From positions 414,030 to 478,029 of the forward strand of contig NW_003314374.1 of NCBI RefSeq assembly GCF_000143415.4: a DNA stretch of 64,000 nt. Reading direction: 5' to 3'. The stretch is from Selaginella moellendorffii. Taxonomy: Eukaryota > Streptophyta > Lycopodiopsida > Selaginellales > Selaginellaceae. Within the stretch, counting starts at the first letter, position 1. Every line of letters starts with the position of its first letter. The notes below the pieces were generated by a model, which saw only the letters and a program-made list of their open reading frames with translations, was not told the DNA's origin and did no database searches. Made by a program: the position numbers and the translations under genes. Positions 20,360-30,234 of the stretch are shown here, in pieces.

Positions 20360-23131
20360 AAATGCACAACAATTAGAGCTGACAGATGAAAAGCTAGCAG
20401 CTGGAAATAACGTGAGGCCACATGCCATTCACCACTGCATCAAATGTCTTGAGGCTGCATCCTAAGATGGCGTGAGGCTACACGCCATCTGTAACCGTAC
20501 TGCACTCGAGAGCCCAATCGGTGCATGCCAATGTTGCTACTGAATGGCATGTGGCCTCATGCCATTTTCTACTTGGCCTAAAAGACTTACCATTTGAAGC
20601 CGAATGGAGGCGTGACAACCGGACTCGCTGGCGAATGTGCATTGTGTGTGCAGCGGATCGTAGCAGCAAGGCTACTCTGCCACTTACAGTTGGAGAGTGG
20701 CGCTGAAATCTCCCGGGACGCCAAGTGGGCTGCGTGTGGTGGCGGAGTGGGCGGCGGAGTTGGCGGCGAAGTTACAAACTAGGTGTGTCTTGAAGTGGAC
20801 GCCGATGCACACGAGCGCGATGCTAGCGCGAGTGTGATGCAAGCGCGAGTGGACACCGATGCACACGAGAAACCTGTAGAGAAGTGGGAGCGCGAGTGGG
20901 AGCGCGATGTGAGCGCGAGTACGAAGCAAAATGCAAAACCTAACCTCACACGCGCGAAATGTCACGACGGTTGGTAATCCCGCCATGTCATCATTCCTCG
21001 GCCTTGGGCGCCACCATTAATTTCTGGATCGCCGTGCGCATGCGTGAAATCCAAAAGAAATCCGCAACGTCATCATTCCTCGGACTGCATGCACGCGAAA
21101 TCCAAAAGAAAGATCATGATTGGGATATCATTTAATACCTTTGCTATATTTATACCATGCATGATTGGATATTCCAAAGCATCTTGTATTTCCAAAAATG
21201 CCAGATGTTCAGCTAAATAAATTGTCAGAGGATTTGATGTGACGTTCAAGCGTGTGGGCTCATGCAATTTTGATCCCAAAAAATGCACCAAAAAATGCTC
21301 GGCGTCATCTGGCGTTATCTCTTGAATGGCGTGGGGCCGCATGCCATTTTCAGGAGCACATAGGAGTATATTCCTAGAATATTCTAACACGCGCGAGATT
21401 GTTTTGAGTTTTCTGGAGATCCAACCGTTAGATCGCAAGTAGATTTTACAAAATGGTATACAATGTCCTTCTTGATGACTCTGCAAAGAAGCATCTCGAT
21501 CGGACACCACATGAGACCACACGAGCCTTACAATGTTTCAGAGGCATTTGCCATAGATCCGACCGTTATTTTGCTCCAAGATTCTACAGTTTGGTGTGCA
21601 TTGACCTTTCCATCGACATTGCAAAGGGACATCACAATCAGATGCGGGATCACAAGAAACCAACTTCACTAACTCTGGTTTCACCAAGATCTACGTAAGG
21701 AGTTATGAAATGAAAGGACCCTCTTTATTGAAATGTGTTTATGGTCCTAGGGGCATTGTGACATATCAAAGGATTTTGCATCAAGTTCTGTATTTGCATG
21801 TTTATCAAGCTACTGAATTGCTAAACCCTAAACCCTAACCCTAAACATGTGGCAAATGCTGCGTGAAGAAAGATGCCCTTTCTGGGCAAATGCTGTAAGA
21901 GGCAGATGCCGAGCAGATGTATCTCAGGCTAGCGAAGGGGACAAACGAAAGCTAGCTATAAACATGACGGGATGCAAATAGATTACTAGGCTGGTCTTGC
22001 GAAAATCAAAAACCATAATTGAAAACATTGAAAATGCAAAAAGAAAGGTTTATAATATTTTTGAATTTTAAGCAACCAAAGGAATGTAAGTAGGGCATGT
22101 GTTTGTAAGTTTAAAAATGCCTCAACCACTTAAATTCCCAAGTAAATAAAGCTGTTTCTATTTTTGGTACAGGTAAACTTTATAGCGTGTGGGCTCATGC
22201 AATTTTGAACCCAAAAATGCACCAAAAAATACTCGACTAGCATTATTCTTTGAATGGCGTGTGGCCTTATATTGCCATAAATGGACGTACACACACAGCA
22301 TAATTATTCCTTTACACGGCGAATAATCTTAGCGCGGATCGCTGACATGGCATGGCAAAGTTCGAATCACTGACATGGCACAGCTGGATCGAGGCAAGAA
22401 CATGATGTGACAAAGTTCAACCTCCGACAGCAAAGTCTAGAAGCTACTCAGTTTGAAATTTGTCAGAGGAATCATAAGATCTGGTTTGTCAGAGGATTTG
22501 ATGTGACGTTCAAGCGTGTGTTATTTTTGAATTCTGGAACTCATTTCTAGGTCTATCATTTTTGTGCGCCGTGTTCTTGGTTCCGCTGAGCGCAGTAAGC
22601 GCTGCTTGTGTAAGCGGCGTTGTGAGCTGTGGTTTATGCGTCTACAAGCGGTTGCGGCATTGCGAGCGCCATTGCGAGCGGCAGTTTATGCGAGTGGCAG
22701 TTTGTGCGAGCGGCGCTACGAGCAATTGCGGTGTTGCGAGCGGTGCTATGAGTAGTTGCGGTGTTGCGAGCGGCACTATCTTTGGTGTGGCTACCGCTTC
22801 CTCTTGATATTCGGCACTTGTGCTTCCTGGTATGTTCACCATGGAATGGTTTAGGACCACATTTAGGAATGGCATGAGGCCACATGCCATCTTGAGCCCT
22901 TGCAATTTCATGGCTAGCGTATTGTCATGTATGTTTTTACTTGCCTGCAGCTGTGTGTATATCAAGATGGCATGAGGCCTCATGCCAATTTTGTGAATGC
23001 GAAATTTCACGTGGGTGTCAATAGCATGTTTGAATAATGGCATGTGGCCTCATGCTATTTGGTATGTTATGATTTAGGCCATTCTCCAATCATTTTTTGT
23101 ATGGTCTTAACTTCTTTTTTGCACTTTCAGA
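20360..23131. other. Central intergenic region of the DNA transposon
   Basis: Lies between the divergent genes and has no convincing open frame. It holds G+C-rich tandem words (GCGCGAGTG type near 20815-20925; GCGAGCGGC type near 22640-22790). It also holds a direct repeat of about 100 bp (21218-21350 and 22180-22275, with a shorter piece at 22484-22522), a plant telomere-type run at 21821-21846 and at least seven palindromic motifs. A shared promoter or transposase-binding region is likely; this is inference. Confidence 0.55.
21821..21846 (+). repeat. Interstitial telomere-type repeat
   Basis: CTAAACCCTAAACCCTAACC followed by CTAAAC: about three and a half units of the plant telomere repeat CCCTAAA, one of them imperfect. 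It sits in the middle of the DNA transposon between its divergent genes. Short runs like this can act as telo-box promoter elements in plants. Confidence 0.85.
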
Positions 23132-26119
23132 ATGGCCTTTAGGGTTGGGGAAAAGGTTTACATTTTGAATGGTGGGAAGAGAGTTGCAAAAGAGACTCTT
23201 GTGTCTATGGATCGGAACTTTGTTATACACTGTCAAAGGCTTGGGGAAGGCAATGCTGCTGTATCAGTAGAGACTATCTTCGATGGGAATGTGGTCGCTA
23301 TTGAACGAGGAGAGATGGTCGTCGGGGTAAATGTTGTTGTTGCCTTGAAAAATCTGCAGAAGAAAGCAGATGTTGGGGACAGCGCAAGTGTGACGCATGT
23401 TCCCTCCGTGGATCTTAAGAACCGTGCTACATGGATTCAGGCAAAGGTGTTTCTAAACAACCCCGAGGGGGAAGTGGTAGCTGAGGGCTTAGCCACAGTT
23501 GTCGATCCAAGAGATGCGGTTGCTAATCAAGAATTGGGCTGGGATGATATTGGAGTTGCGATTTTAGAGGTTGTTGACACAGAAGAAAACAGTCTGACTA
23601 TTGGAAGCATTGTGCGGTGGAAATTGAGGCATTTAGTGTTTGAGAATGTGAAGGATTCACAATCAAACACCACTACAACTGATGACAGAACATCTCTTCA
23701 TGGGAAAAGAAAGTACACCTTCCTATAGCGCAGCCAAAGGGATCTGAGCAACGAACCGAAAAGGCAGAAAATGGCAATGGAGGTTCGAATGGTTTCGACA
23801 GTTGCTTGTTGCAAGAGGAGGTGCTGTCAACATGCTGATTGGGATGCTATTGAAGAGGAGAGAGCAAGATACAAGACATTTTCCTGGAAGGCAGCTCGCA
23901 ATTTTGTGTATGAGGCATTACAGTCATCTGTTGATGCTTAAGAACATCAGGTGGGGGGCATGGTCTTCCAGAGGGGTTTGGTCTGCATGAAGGCATGGAG
24001 AATCATTTATGGAGTCCCTCGAACCACATTCTACAGAATCAAAACTGAGTTCGAGGAACAAAGGGTTCAACAGGCAGTCCATGGGAACGACGGTACGCAC
24101 AAAACCAGGGGTCATGTTGTATATGGAGAGGCAATCTTCAAGAGGTTTGTCGAGACATGTAGCGAGCAGCAACCACATAAAACCCGCCTCTTGGAAGATG
24201 GAACACGAGACACCCAACGAGTTCTCCCTTCCATGTATACCAAGGGGGCCATATTGGAAGATGTGAATCAGGAACTCCAGAGTAATGGCTACAGGAAGCT
24301 GAGCCAATCTAGATTTAGTAGATTGTGGAGCAACAGGTTCAGGGATGTGAGTATAGGAAAGTACTCCAGCTTTTCAAAGTGTGACGAGTGCACTGCTATC
24401 AAAATGGCTTTGTCGAAGAATTCTTGCAGCGCTCAAGAGCGAGAGACGTTGGTTAGAAGGCGGCTCAACCACAACATCGAGCAGAGAAGCTGTAGGACTG
24501 CATATTATCATAACAGGATTCTCTCCATGGAGAGACCTGACTCTTACCTCTTCATCATCCACGACAAAATGGACCAGAAAAAGACTTGCTTACCTCGACT
24601 CAATCCTACCCCCAAGGCAATCTCTTCATCCATGCAGCTGCCTGTGTCTCTGTTTGGCATAATCGCTCATGGGCATGGTGCCCAGAACTATGGGAACTTC
24701 TTTGTACCTCTATGGGGTGGCGGGGGTGCAAACATGATGATTGCGTCCCTAGCAAAACACTTAAGGTCTCTGCAAAGTGCGCAGACTGAGCTGAACGGCC
24801 AACCCTTGCATAAGGCCCTTGTCGATCGAACCCCATACAGGGTTCAGCTAGAGGAGGAGCAAAGGCTTGCAGTATCACGTGGGGCCCCATGCCATCCCAG
24901 TGAATATGTTGGCCGTTAGATTGTAGGGTTATCACGTGAGGCCTCATGCCATTCCGACGAGGCTGGTCGCCCGGTGAATGCACAGCCTCATCCAAACGAA
25001 GCAGAATCTCAAGGAAGTTCTTGCGGCCGATGTGGCCTTCCACCCCATCTTCTGCTCCAAACAGACAATGCTGGCAGTGAGAACAAAAACATATACGTCT
25101 TCACGTACTTGGCGATGCTTGTTGCTAAAGGCATATTTGAAATGGTTACACTTGGCTTTCTCATGGTTGGGCACACTCATGAAGACGTCGATGCCATGTT
25201 CAGTCACCTGGCAAAGTCCCTCCGGCGATCCAATGTCCTCACCCTCCCACAACTCTACGATGAATTCCAAAATTGCATCAAAGGCACTGTTGAAGCTGCA
25301 CTTGTGACAGAGGTTCCAGACTTTAAGGGGTTTGTGAGAGGCTACATCAAGGACGGATCCGAAACGCTGATTGGCCACTCCAAGCCTCTTCAGTTTCATT
25401 TCAGCATGCGTGACGGTGCTCTAGTGATGAGGTACAAGATGAGAGAATGGGACACAGTGTGGCTGCCAGTGGATGGCATTGAACTCTTCAAGAGAAATCC
25501 CATAACTGGGGAACCTATGATTCCTCAGGGTTCCCCACGGCCGATGCACCCGGATGGACTCAAAGACCAGGAAAGTATAGTGGCCGGGATTAGACAGCAT
25601 ATTGCCTTCTGGAAGAGGGGGTTGGTGTTTGGTGGAGAATCCTATTTTAAGAGGTGCAAGCCTTTGCTCGAATACTGGGAGAAGATTATATCTGCTATCC
25701 AAAATGGGCCGGTTGTATATGAAGAATTGGAAGAGTCCTTTTGGCCAGAACCCAGAGCACTAGATAGTAGCAGAACAATGTCCTTTGGAAATGCAGTGAC
25801 AGATAACGATGTTGAGGATCACTATTGTGGGCTGAGGAACAAGAAGCCAGATTCAGCATTCAATCCAATACAGGTCTGCAAAGGAATGGTCGTGCTTGTC
25901 AGACCCAGTAATAAAAAACAAATGATATGGGTGGGGCGCTACATCACTGATGCAGAGGAGGACGCGGAAACTAACTCCTTCAATGTAACTGTGGAGTGGT
26001 TCAAGCCAAATTCCAGATATACGAAGGATTGCCTAGAAAAGAGATGGGTGCTGAATCCAAGGGATCCCAGCATGAGCATATCGGTGGATAATGTTGTGCA
26101 TGGTTGGATGTGGAAGTAG
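23132..26119 (+). pseudogene. DDE/D-type transposase of the 12.4-kb element
   Basis: One frame runs across 996 codons with three in-frame stops (TAG 23726-23728, TAA 23939-23941, TAG 24917-24919) and no frameshift. The first 200 residues form an unassigned domain starting MAFRVGEKVYILNGGKR. A Cys/His-rich block (CCKRRCCQHADW) and a helix-turn-helix-like part (VCMKAWRIIYGVPRTTFYRI) follow. Then come three blocks with well-placed acidic residues: FIIHDKMDQKKTCLP, LLLQTDNAGSENKN and FLMVGHTHEDVDAMFSHLAK. The last two match a widespread uncharacterised family (which I recall as DUF7869), whose layout fits a DDD nuclease. The C-terminus resembles a reader domain (MVVLVRPSNKKQMIWVGRYI). Two palindromic motifs surround the third stop, so that stretch may be spliced or inserted. 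Transposase function is inferred from the motifs and from being the only candidate in the element. Confidence 0.75.
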
Positions 26120-26975
26120 AGTGCCACCATCACCTTGCCAGACCATGCAAGAGATGCAGCAAGAGCATTCATAACCCGGGTTCAAGGTGAGATTCATTAA
26201 TATTCCTTTACTAAGTTTCTAATGTATTTTATTTCAAGATGAACAATCCGAATCTGAATCAGAGGAGGCGTGATGGCATGGCGTGATGGCGTGAGGCATG
26301 AGGCGTGACACCAAAAAGGAGGTGTCCACTAGCGCTTAGGCTTATAATGGCGTGTGCCCTCATGCCATTTACTTGATCACCAAATACCTTTTTCCCTTTG
26401 CACTAGTATATCTTAATACCAGTCTGAGAAATAGAATGGCATGTGCCCTCAGGCCTTTTACTAAATCACTTTTGAAAGAAATGCAAGCCTCTATGTCGTA
26501 AAAAAAAGGTACTAGAGAAATTCCTTAATAATATGAATGTTATTTAGTTTCATGAAAATACACTAAGGGTCAAATGAGTTAAATGACTTCTCTAGACTAG
26601 CAATGCCTCTTGCTACACCTTCACAATTAGATTCGTTAGAAAAAGATAACATTGAATAATATCTAAATGTTCTCACCATTAAGTTATATGTCTGGCTAAT
26701 AGGAATGACGTTCATCTTGGAAAGCTCACCACACGCTCAATGAACAAACAAATAGTGTGTGCGCGCATGCCATCGCTCTTCTTTAGCTTCAGATTCGGCT
26801 TGTTCACCTTGACAATGAGATTTATTATACAACCAGATGGACTCAGTCTGGACACAAAGTCACCGCGCTAGTCACCATGCCCCAGATATGTCTAGCCCCT
26901 GGACAAAAAACATATAATTTCACGTCATTTTCAAATACTTGAAAATTTGTACCTAGTCCCATTTTACTGAATAAA
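26120..26975. other. Right subterminal region of the DNA transposon
   Basis: Non-coding, AT-rich towards the end. Holds four or five palindromic motif copies (about 26268-26305, 26346-26370, 26434-26460, 26756-26776). A binding region for the transposase is a reasonable guess. Confidence 0.55.
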
Positions 26976-26999
26976 TCCCATTTTAACGAAATAGAGCTT
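26976..26999 (-). repeat. Right terminal inverted repeat
   Basis: Reverse complement of the left end with one mismatch, followed by the target duplication CCAT at 27000-27003. A second TCCCATTTTAC-like box lies 19 bases further inside (26957-26967). Confidence 0.9.
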
Positions 27000-27003
27000 C
27001 CAT

Positions 27004-27618
27004 TCAAATACTCCTGAATGGTTCCAATCTGCTTCAGCCTACTCAGCTCATCCCTTAGATGTAGAGTAGCATTTGGAGGAACGTAAGTTGCGCGGATCCT
27101 CGCCTTCATCATTTCCCAAGTGGCCACCGGTCCTTCGTTGGCCTCACTATCATTCTCCACCAAGACTTGGCATTATTTGCCAAGTATGGTTTTGCACATG
27201 GGACCTTCTCCGAGCTCGGTAACCGCAACGCTCGGAAGTAGTCCTCCATATCGTAAAACCAATCCTCCACCACCTTATAGTCGTTCACCCCCTTGAAGAC
27301 CGGTGGGGGCTTTGGTTTGTACTTGGGAACTCCCTGAGGGACTGATTCCACTTCGGTGTATTCGACCTTGTCTGGTTTTGCCTCAGTCCCTGCCGAAGGG
27401 TCCACACCTTCTGCACTACCAACATCTGCAGTCTTTCGCTTTTTCTTCCGCTTCTCGTCACGCTTTAGCTTGCGTACGAGAGTCTTTAGCAGGGCATTGG
27501 TCTGTGCCAATTGTCCTTCTAGAACGTCCAGTCGAGCCTTGGACAACCGAACCTCGCCACCGGACTCCTGTTTGGAAGTTTCCTCACTAGAGTCCTCATG
27601 CAAGGATTCCTCATCCAT
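27004..27618 (-). pseudogene. Chromovirus gag, N-terminal part
   Basis: Begins MDEESLHEDSSEE, with a coiled-coil-like stretch (LEGQLAQTNALLKTLVRKL) and a basic cluster, then the retrotransposon gag core (VEDWFYDMEDYFRAL, NNAKSWWR). A one-base frameshift near 27160 moves the frame to EANEGPVATWEMMKARI and LSRLKQIGTIQEYLN, where the DNA transposon enters. The rest continues at 14551. It forms the particle shell in intact elements. Confidence 0.88.
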
Positions 27619-27742
27619 AGCCTCTTGTTCGACCGGAGGCTCCAGCTTTGGCAGAGGTTCTATCTCTGCCTGGGTTCACTTACGCCCTGCCTTTGCCATC
27701 TCCCAGCAATCCGCTTCTATCCTTCGCTAGAACTGAGGAAAA

Positions 27743-27755
27743 GGCTCTGATACCA
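27743..27755 (-). other. Chromovirus primer-binding site
   Basis: On the minus strand TGGTATCAGAGCC, a perfect match to the plant initiator-Met tRNA primer site, two bases from the 5' LTR. It sets the orientation of the chromovirus. Confidence 0.92.
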
Positions 27756-27776
27756 AATCTAAGCCACAAATTTCCT

Positions 27777-27876
27777 NNNNNNNNNNNNNNNNNNNNNNNN
27801 NNNNNNNNNNNNNNNNNNNNNNNNNNNNNNNNNNNNNNNNNNNNNNNNNNNNNNNNNNNNNNNNNNNNNNNNNNNN
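27777..27876. other. Assembly gap (100 N)
   Basis: A round 100-base N block inside the 5' LTR. Its true size is unknown; comparison with the other LTR suggests that about 370 bases of the LTR between the two matched ends are missing or unreadable here. Confidence 0.95.
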
Positions 27877-28141
27877 GGGGCCCCCCCCCCCCAGAGGGGG
27901 GGGCCCCCCCAATGGGTTTCCTTTTGGGGAGGGGGGGTTTTTTTGAACCCCCCCCGGGGGGGCCCCCCCGGGCCCCCCCCAAGCCCTTGTTTTTTCCCCC
28001 CCAGGGCCCCTGGGCCCCATTTTAACCCTAAATCTATTTGGGAACCCCCCCAAAAGGGCCCCCCCAGGAGGGGTTGGGGGCCCCCCCCCCCCCCAAAAAA
28101 TTTGGGGAAGCCCGGGGGGCCCCCCCCCCCCCCCCCCCCCC
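27877..28141. other. Low-quality homopolymer-smeared sequence
   Basis: Runs of 5-14 G or C dominate. The surviving words follow the order of the other LTR copy (compare 9465-9690: a GTTTCC..TTT word, then AAGCCC, AGGCCCC, GGGAA), but with bases merged into runs. This looks like poor base calling next to a gap. Open frames here (poly-G/P) are not genes. Confidence 0.8.
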
Positions 28142-28546
28142 TTGGGAGACGCATGCTTTGGGCTTTCACCCCTTGAGCTGTATTAGTATTTGGACTTAGT
28201 CTCAGAATCGATTTCGGACTCGATCTCGGACCTGACTTCGGACTCAATCTCGGACTCAATTTCAAACTCGATCTCGGACTCAACTTCGGACTCGACCTCG
28301 GACTTAGTCTCGGACCCGATTTGGATCTCGGACTCTGTCTCGAACTCAGTCTCGAACTTGGTCTCGAACTCGGTCTCCGATTCAGCCTCAGCTCGATCCC
28401 GGACTCTATCTCGAACTTGGTCTCTGAGTCGGTCTTGGACTCGATCTTCGACTCGATCCCATCCGATGAACTCTTTGTCATTTCGGTCATGCTTTCGGGG
28501 ATCCTTTAGCATACGACATCTCGGGGAGTCGGTTCCTTACAATTAA

Positions 28547-29650
28547 GTCTCTAAGATATTATTGTCTCTGCCTTTGATATTGGCCATCTATTGATCTTTG
28601 CATTTGGGCTAGTATAGGTAGACTGGCTTCAGCACTTCGTGTGCATGGTGAAATCTCTAGTCATAGGGTAGCTACTGTCGACTGGTCACATAACCCGCCT
28701 CTCTATCAATGTTCCTTATTCCGTTCAAAGGGCGTGACCGTGTAAACAACTTTAACTACCTGTTTACAATAGTCTATCTAAACCTTACCGACAAGTTTGG
28801 TTTCTTTGCTCAAGAGGGTTAGGGCCTCTAGCTTCTCTCTCTATGTCCCTGCAAGCAGGGGCATATCACACTTTTGTAAGTTGGGTGACACCCAGAGCAG
28901 CAAGGGTGGTTAACTCTGTTGGTCATTTCCTTGTCAGCAATGGCCAAAAGGTGTCTAAGTTAGTAGTGTATCCGCATTAGACAATTATTTAAGTTGGTGC
29001 ATTTCTCACATAGTGTGAATACCATGAACTTTTTTCTGGAGTTGTTTCCTTGGTGGTATTCTAAACTCGAGTATGCATTGAAGAGGATGTCAATATTCCC
29101 TAGGGGGGGGAGAGTGTCGCGAATATGACTTCGGGTATCAAAAGTTATTTGTTGGCCAATCCTTATGGACACTCTTTTCTTACTACCACGACGGCAGGAG
29201 GTCGGTATTGCCAGACCCATTATTAGTTCCCACTTGAGTTAGTTGAGAAACTGGTCATTGACCGTGCACTTAAATCGGATAAACATAAGGTAGGAACTCC
29301 TATGTGTTTTTTGTTGAGCATACTTGGCCCGGTTTGAGAAACTCTTGTCATTGGCTTGCACTTGTTAGTATCAAGAACCCTCGTGATATTGAGATTGGTC
29401 CTCAATATTCGTTAAATGATAGCTTACCGTGTCTGCCAAACACCCTCACTATCATGCCCTTTGTGTTAGTTTCATTTTGGTCCCAAATGCTATTTATGGA
29501 AAGTGTCTAGATTTGCTCATTTGGCATATCTATGAAATGTAGAGATTGTTTTGAACACAATGGTGTTCATCCCATGTCTAAATTCGCATTCTAGCACCAT
29601 TCTATATTTAATAAGTTTCAAACTTGTCCCAGAGACTAACTCTTGATACT
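28547..29650. other. About 1.1 kb without recognised features
   Basis: This is the genomic sequence that was contiguous with 8943 before the chromovirus inserted. It is moderately AT-rich with only short open frames and no family motif. A G-run occurs at 29103-29111. Confidence 0.5.
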
Positions 29651-29654
29651 AAGG

Positions 29655-29750
29655 GAGGCTTAGGGTGAAAGCCCAAAGCATGTGTTCCTTAAGGGGGGGG
29701 GGGCCTGTGGGGGGTTTCAAAATGTATAGTAGGAATATTGGGTAGGTCAG
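29655..29750 (+). repeat. Fragment of the chromovirus-family LTR
   Basis: GGGTGAAAGCCCAAAGCATG, a G-run and a GGGGGTTTC-AAA-GTATAGTA block follow the same order as the reverse complement of 9640-9730. It is a short, diverged, plus-oriented piece. The 480 bases that follow (to about 30230) show no recognisable feature apart from a TATATAAAGG-like box near 30150. Confidence 0.6.
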
Positions 29751-30234
29751 GCATGGCTGATTAACCTGAGGCATAGTTTAGCTCTTGCCTACATACCTGT
29801 TCTTGTTCTGCATCCAGCTTGGGTCTAAGCTTAAGCTCTACACCATGCTAGCTGGTGGAGTACCCATAGGCCATCGGTATGCCGAAATAGCACCAAACTC
29901 CATTTGGCTCTGTTTTGCTTGCTAGTCCTGGCATTGGGATGCTGGTTGCTCTAGGACTATTCCAAGTTGCACTGGGCTCCTGTCCCTTTGCTCCTTGGGC
30001 TGTATGCTCAAGAGTTGCTTCGTGGTCCAGTTCTATCACTCCTTGGCTCCATACTTGGGGGTTTGGCATCGTTCCTTTGTTCAGTGGCCCAAGGCCCTGA
30101 ACCTCGGGTTCCACAGTACTGTCCTTTGGACATGTGGCATGTGACACATGGCATATAAAGGGTTTAGGTTCTGCTTTGTGGTGTTATCCTATGGTAAATC
30201 ACCATAGGATAAAAGGTAAAAACCATGTGCACTA

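Larger units (their letters stand above)
14656..26776. repeat. Dispersed 24-bp palindromic motif, about twenty copies
   Basis: Consensus arms AATGGCATG and CATGCCATT around a six-base centre that usually contains GGCC; the fourth base of either arm's CATG/CGTG varies. Clear copies are at 16013-16037, 16091-16114, 17305-17327, 17496-17520, 17637-17657, 19132-19154, 20405-20430, 20466-20489, 20542-20567, 21325-21348, 22253-22270, 22868-22890, 22966-22988, 23036-23059, 24874-24897, 24931-24953, 26346-26370, 26434-26460 and 26756-26776, with looser copies at 14656-14676 and 26268-26305. I saw none outside the 14556-26999 element. Copies sit in introns, in the central spacer, in both ends and in coding sequence. 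Confidence 0.88.
14556..26999. mobile_element. 12.4-kb TIR DNA transposon with cargo genes
   Basis: Inserted in chromovirus gag. Terminal inverted repeats of 24 bp, one mismatch, begin AAGCTCTATTTCGTTAAA at 14556-14579 and are mirrored at 26976-26999. The 4-bp target duplication CCAT is at 14552-14555 and 27000-27003. Deleting one duplication and the element rejoins gag in frame (EYLN, then GFMAKRI), which proves the borders. Contents: a DDE/D-type transposase on the plus strand (23132-26119), a ParB-like gene (18234-20356) and a methyltransferase-like/FCP1-like gene (14993-18234) on the minus strand. About twenty copies of a palindromic motif are dispersed through it. A 4-bp duplication is reported for Sola1 and some Ginger elements, but the superfamily is not settled here. 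Confidence 0.9.
8949..28541 (-). mobile_element. Ty3-type chromovirus, split by a DNA transposon
   Basis: Minus-strand LTR retrotransposon. Its 5' LTR is at 27758-28541 and its 3' LTR at 8949-10104, with the perfect duplication ATTAA at 8944-8948 and 28542-28546. Order on the minus strand is primer site, gag, protease, reverse transcriptase, RNase H, integrase, chromodomain. This is the Ty3 order, and the chromodomain makes it a chromovirus. The 12.4-kb DNA transposon at 14556-26999 interrupts gag; without it and its 4-bp duplication the element is about 7.1 kb. Nearly every stop inside pol replaces a CAA, CAG or CGA codon. The catalytic box of the reverse transcriptase is also changed, so this copy is inactive. 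Confidence 0.93.
27758..28541 (-). repeat. 5' LTR of the chromovirus, with assembly gap
   Basis: Right part (28142-28541) matches 9695-10104 closely; the left end (27758-27776) matches 8949-8967. The middle is replaced by 100 N (27777-27876) and by a degraded run of G and C homopolymers. The LTR is followed by the target duplication ATTAA at 28542-28546. Confidence 0.88.

Noticed and set aside
20684-20986. 100-codon minus-strand frame upstream of the ParB-like gene
   Set aside because: Lies on GCGAG-type repeats and has no domain or splice link to the gene.
22562-22885. Ser/Cys-rich frames on both strands
   Set aside because: Produced by GCGAGCGGC-type repeats in the transposon spacer; no motif, and both strands are open.
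14656-26776. CRISPR-like array from the regularly seen palindrome
   Set aside because: Spacing is irregular (tens to thousands of bases), the context is eukaryotic and no cas genes are present.
27648-28176. Gly/Pro-rich open frames across the N gap
   Set aside because: They span ambiguous bases and homopolymer-smeared sequence.
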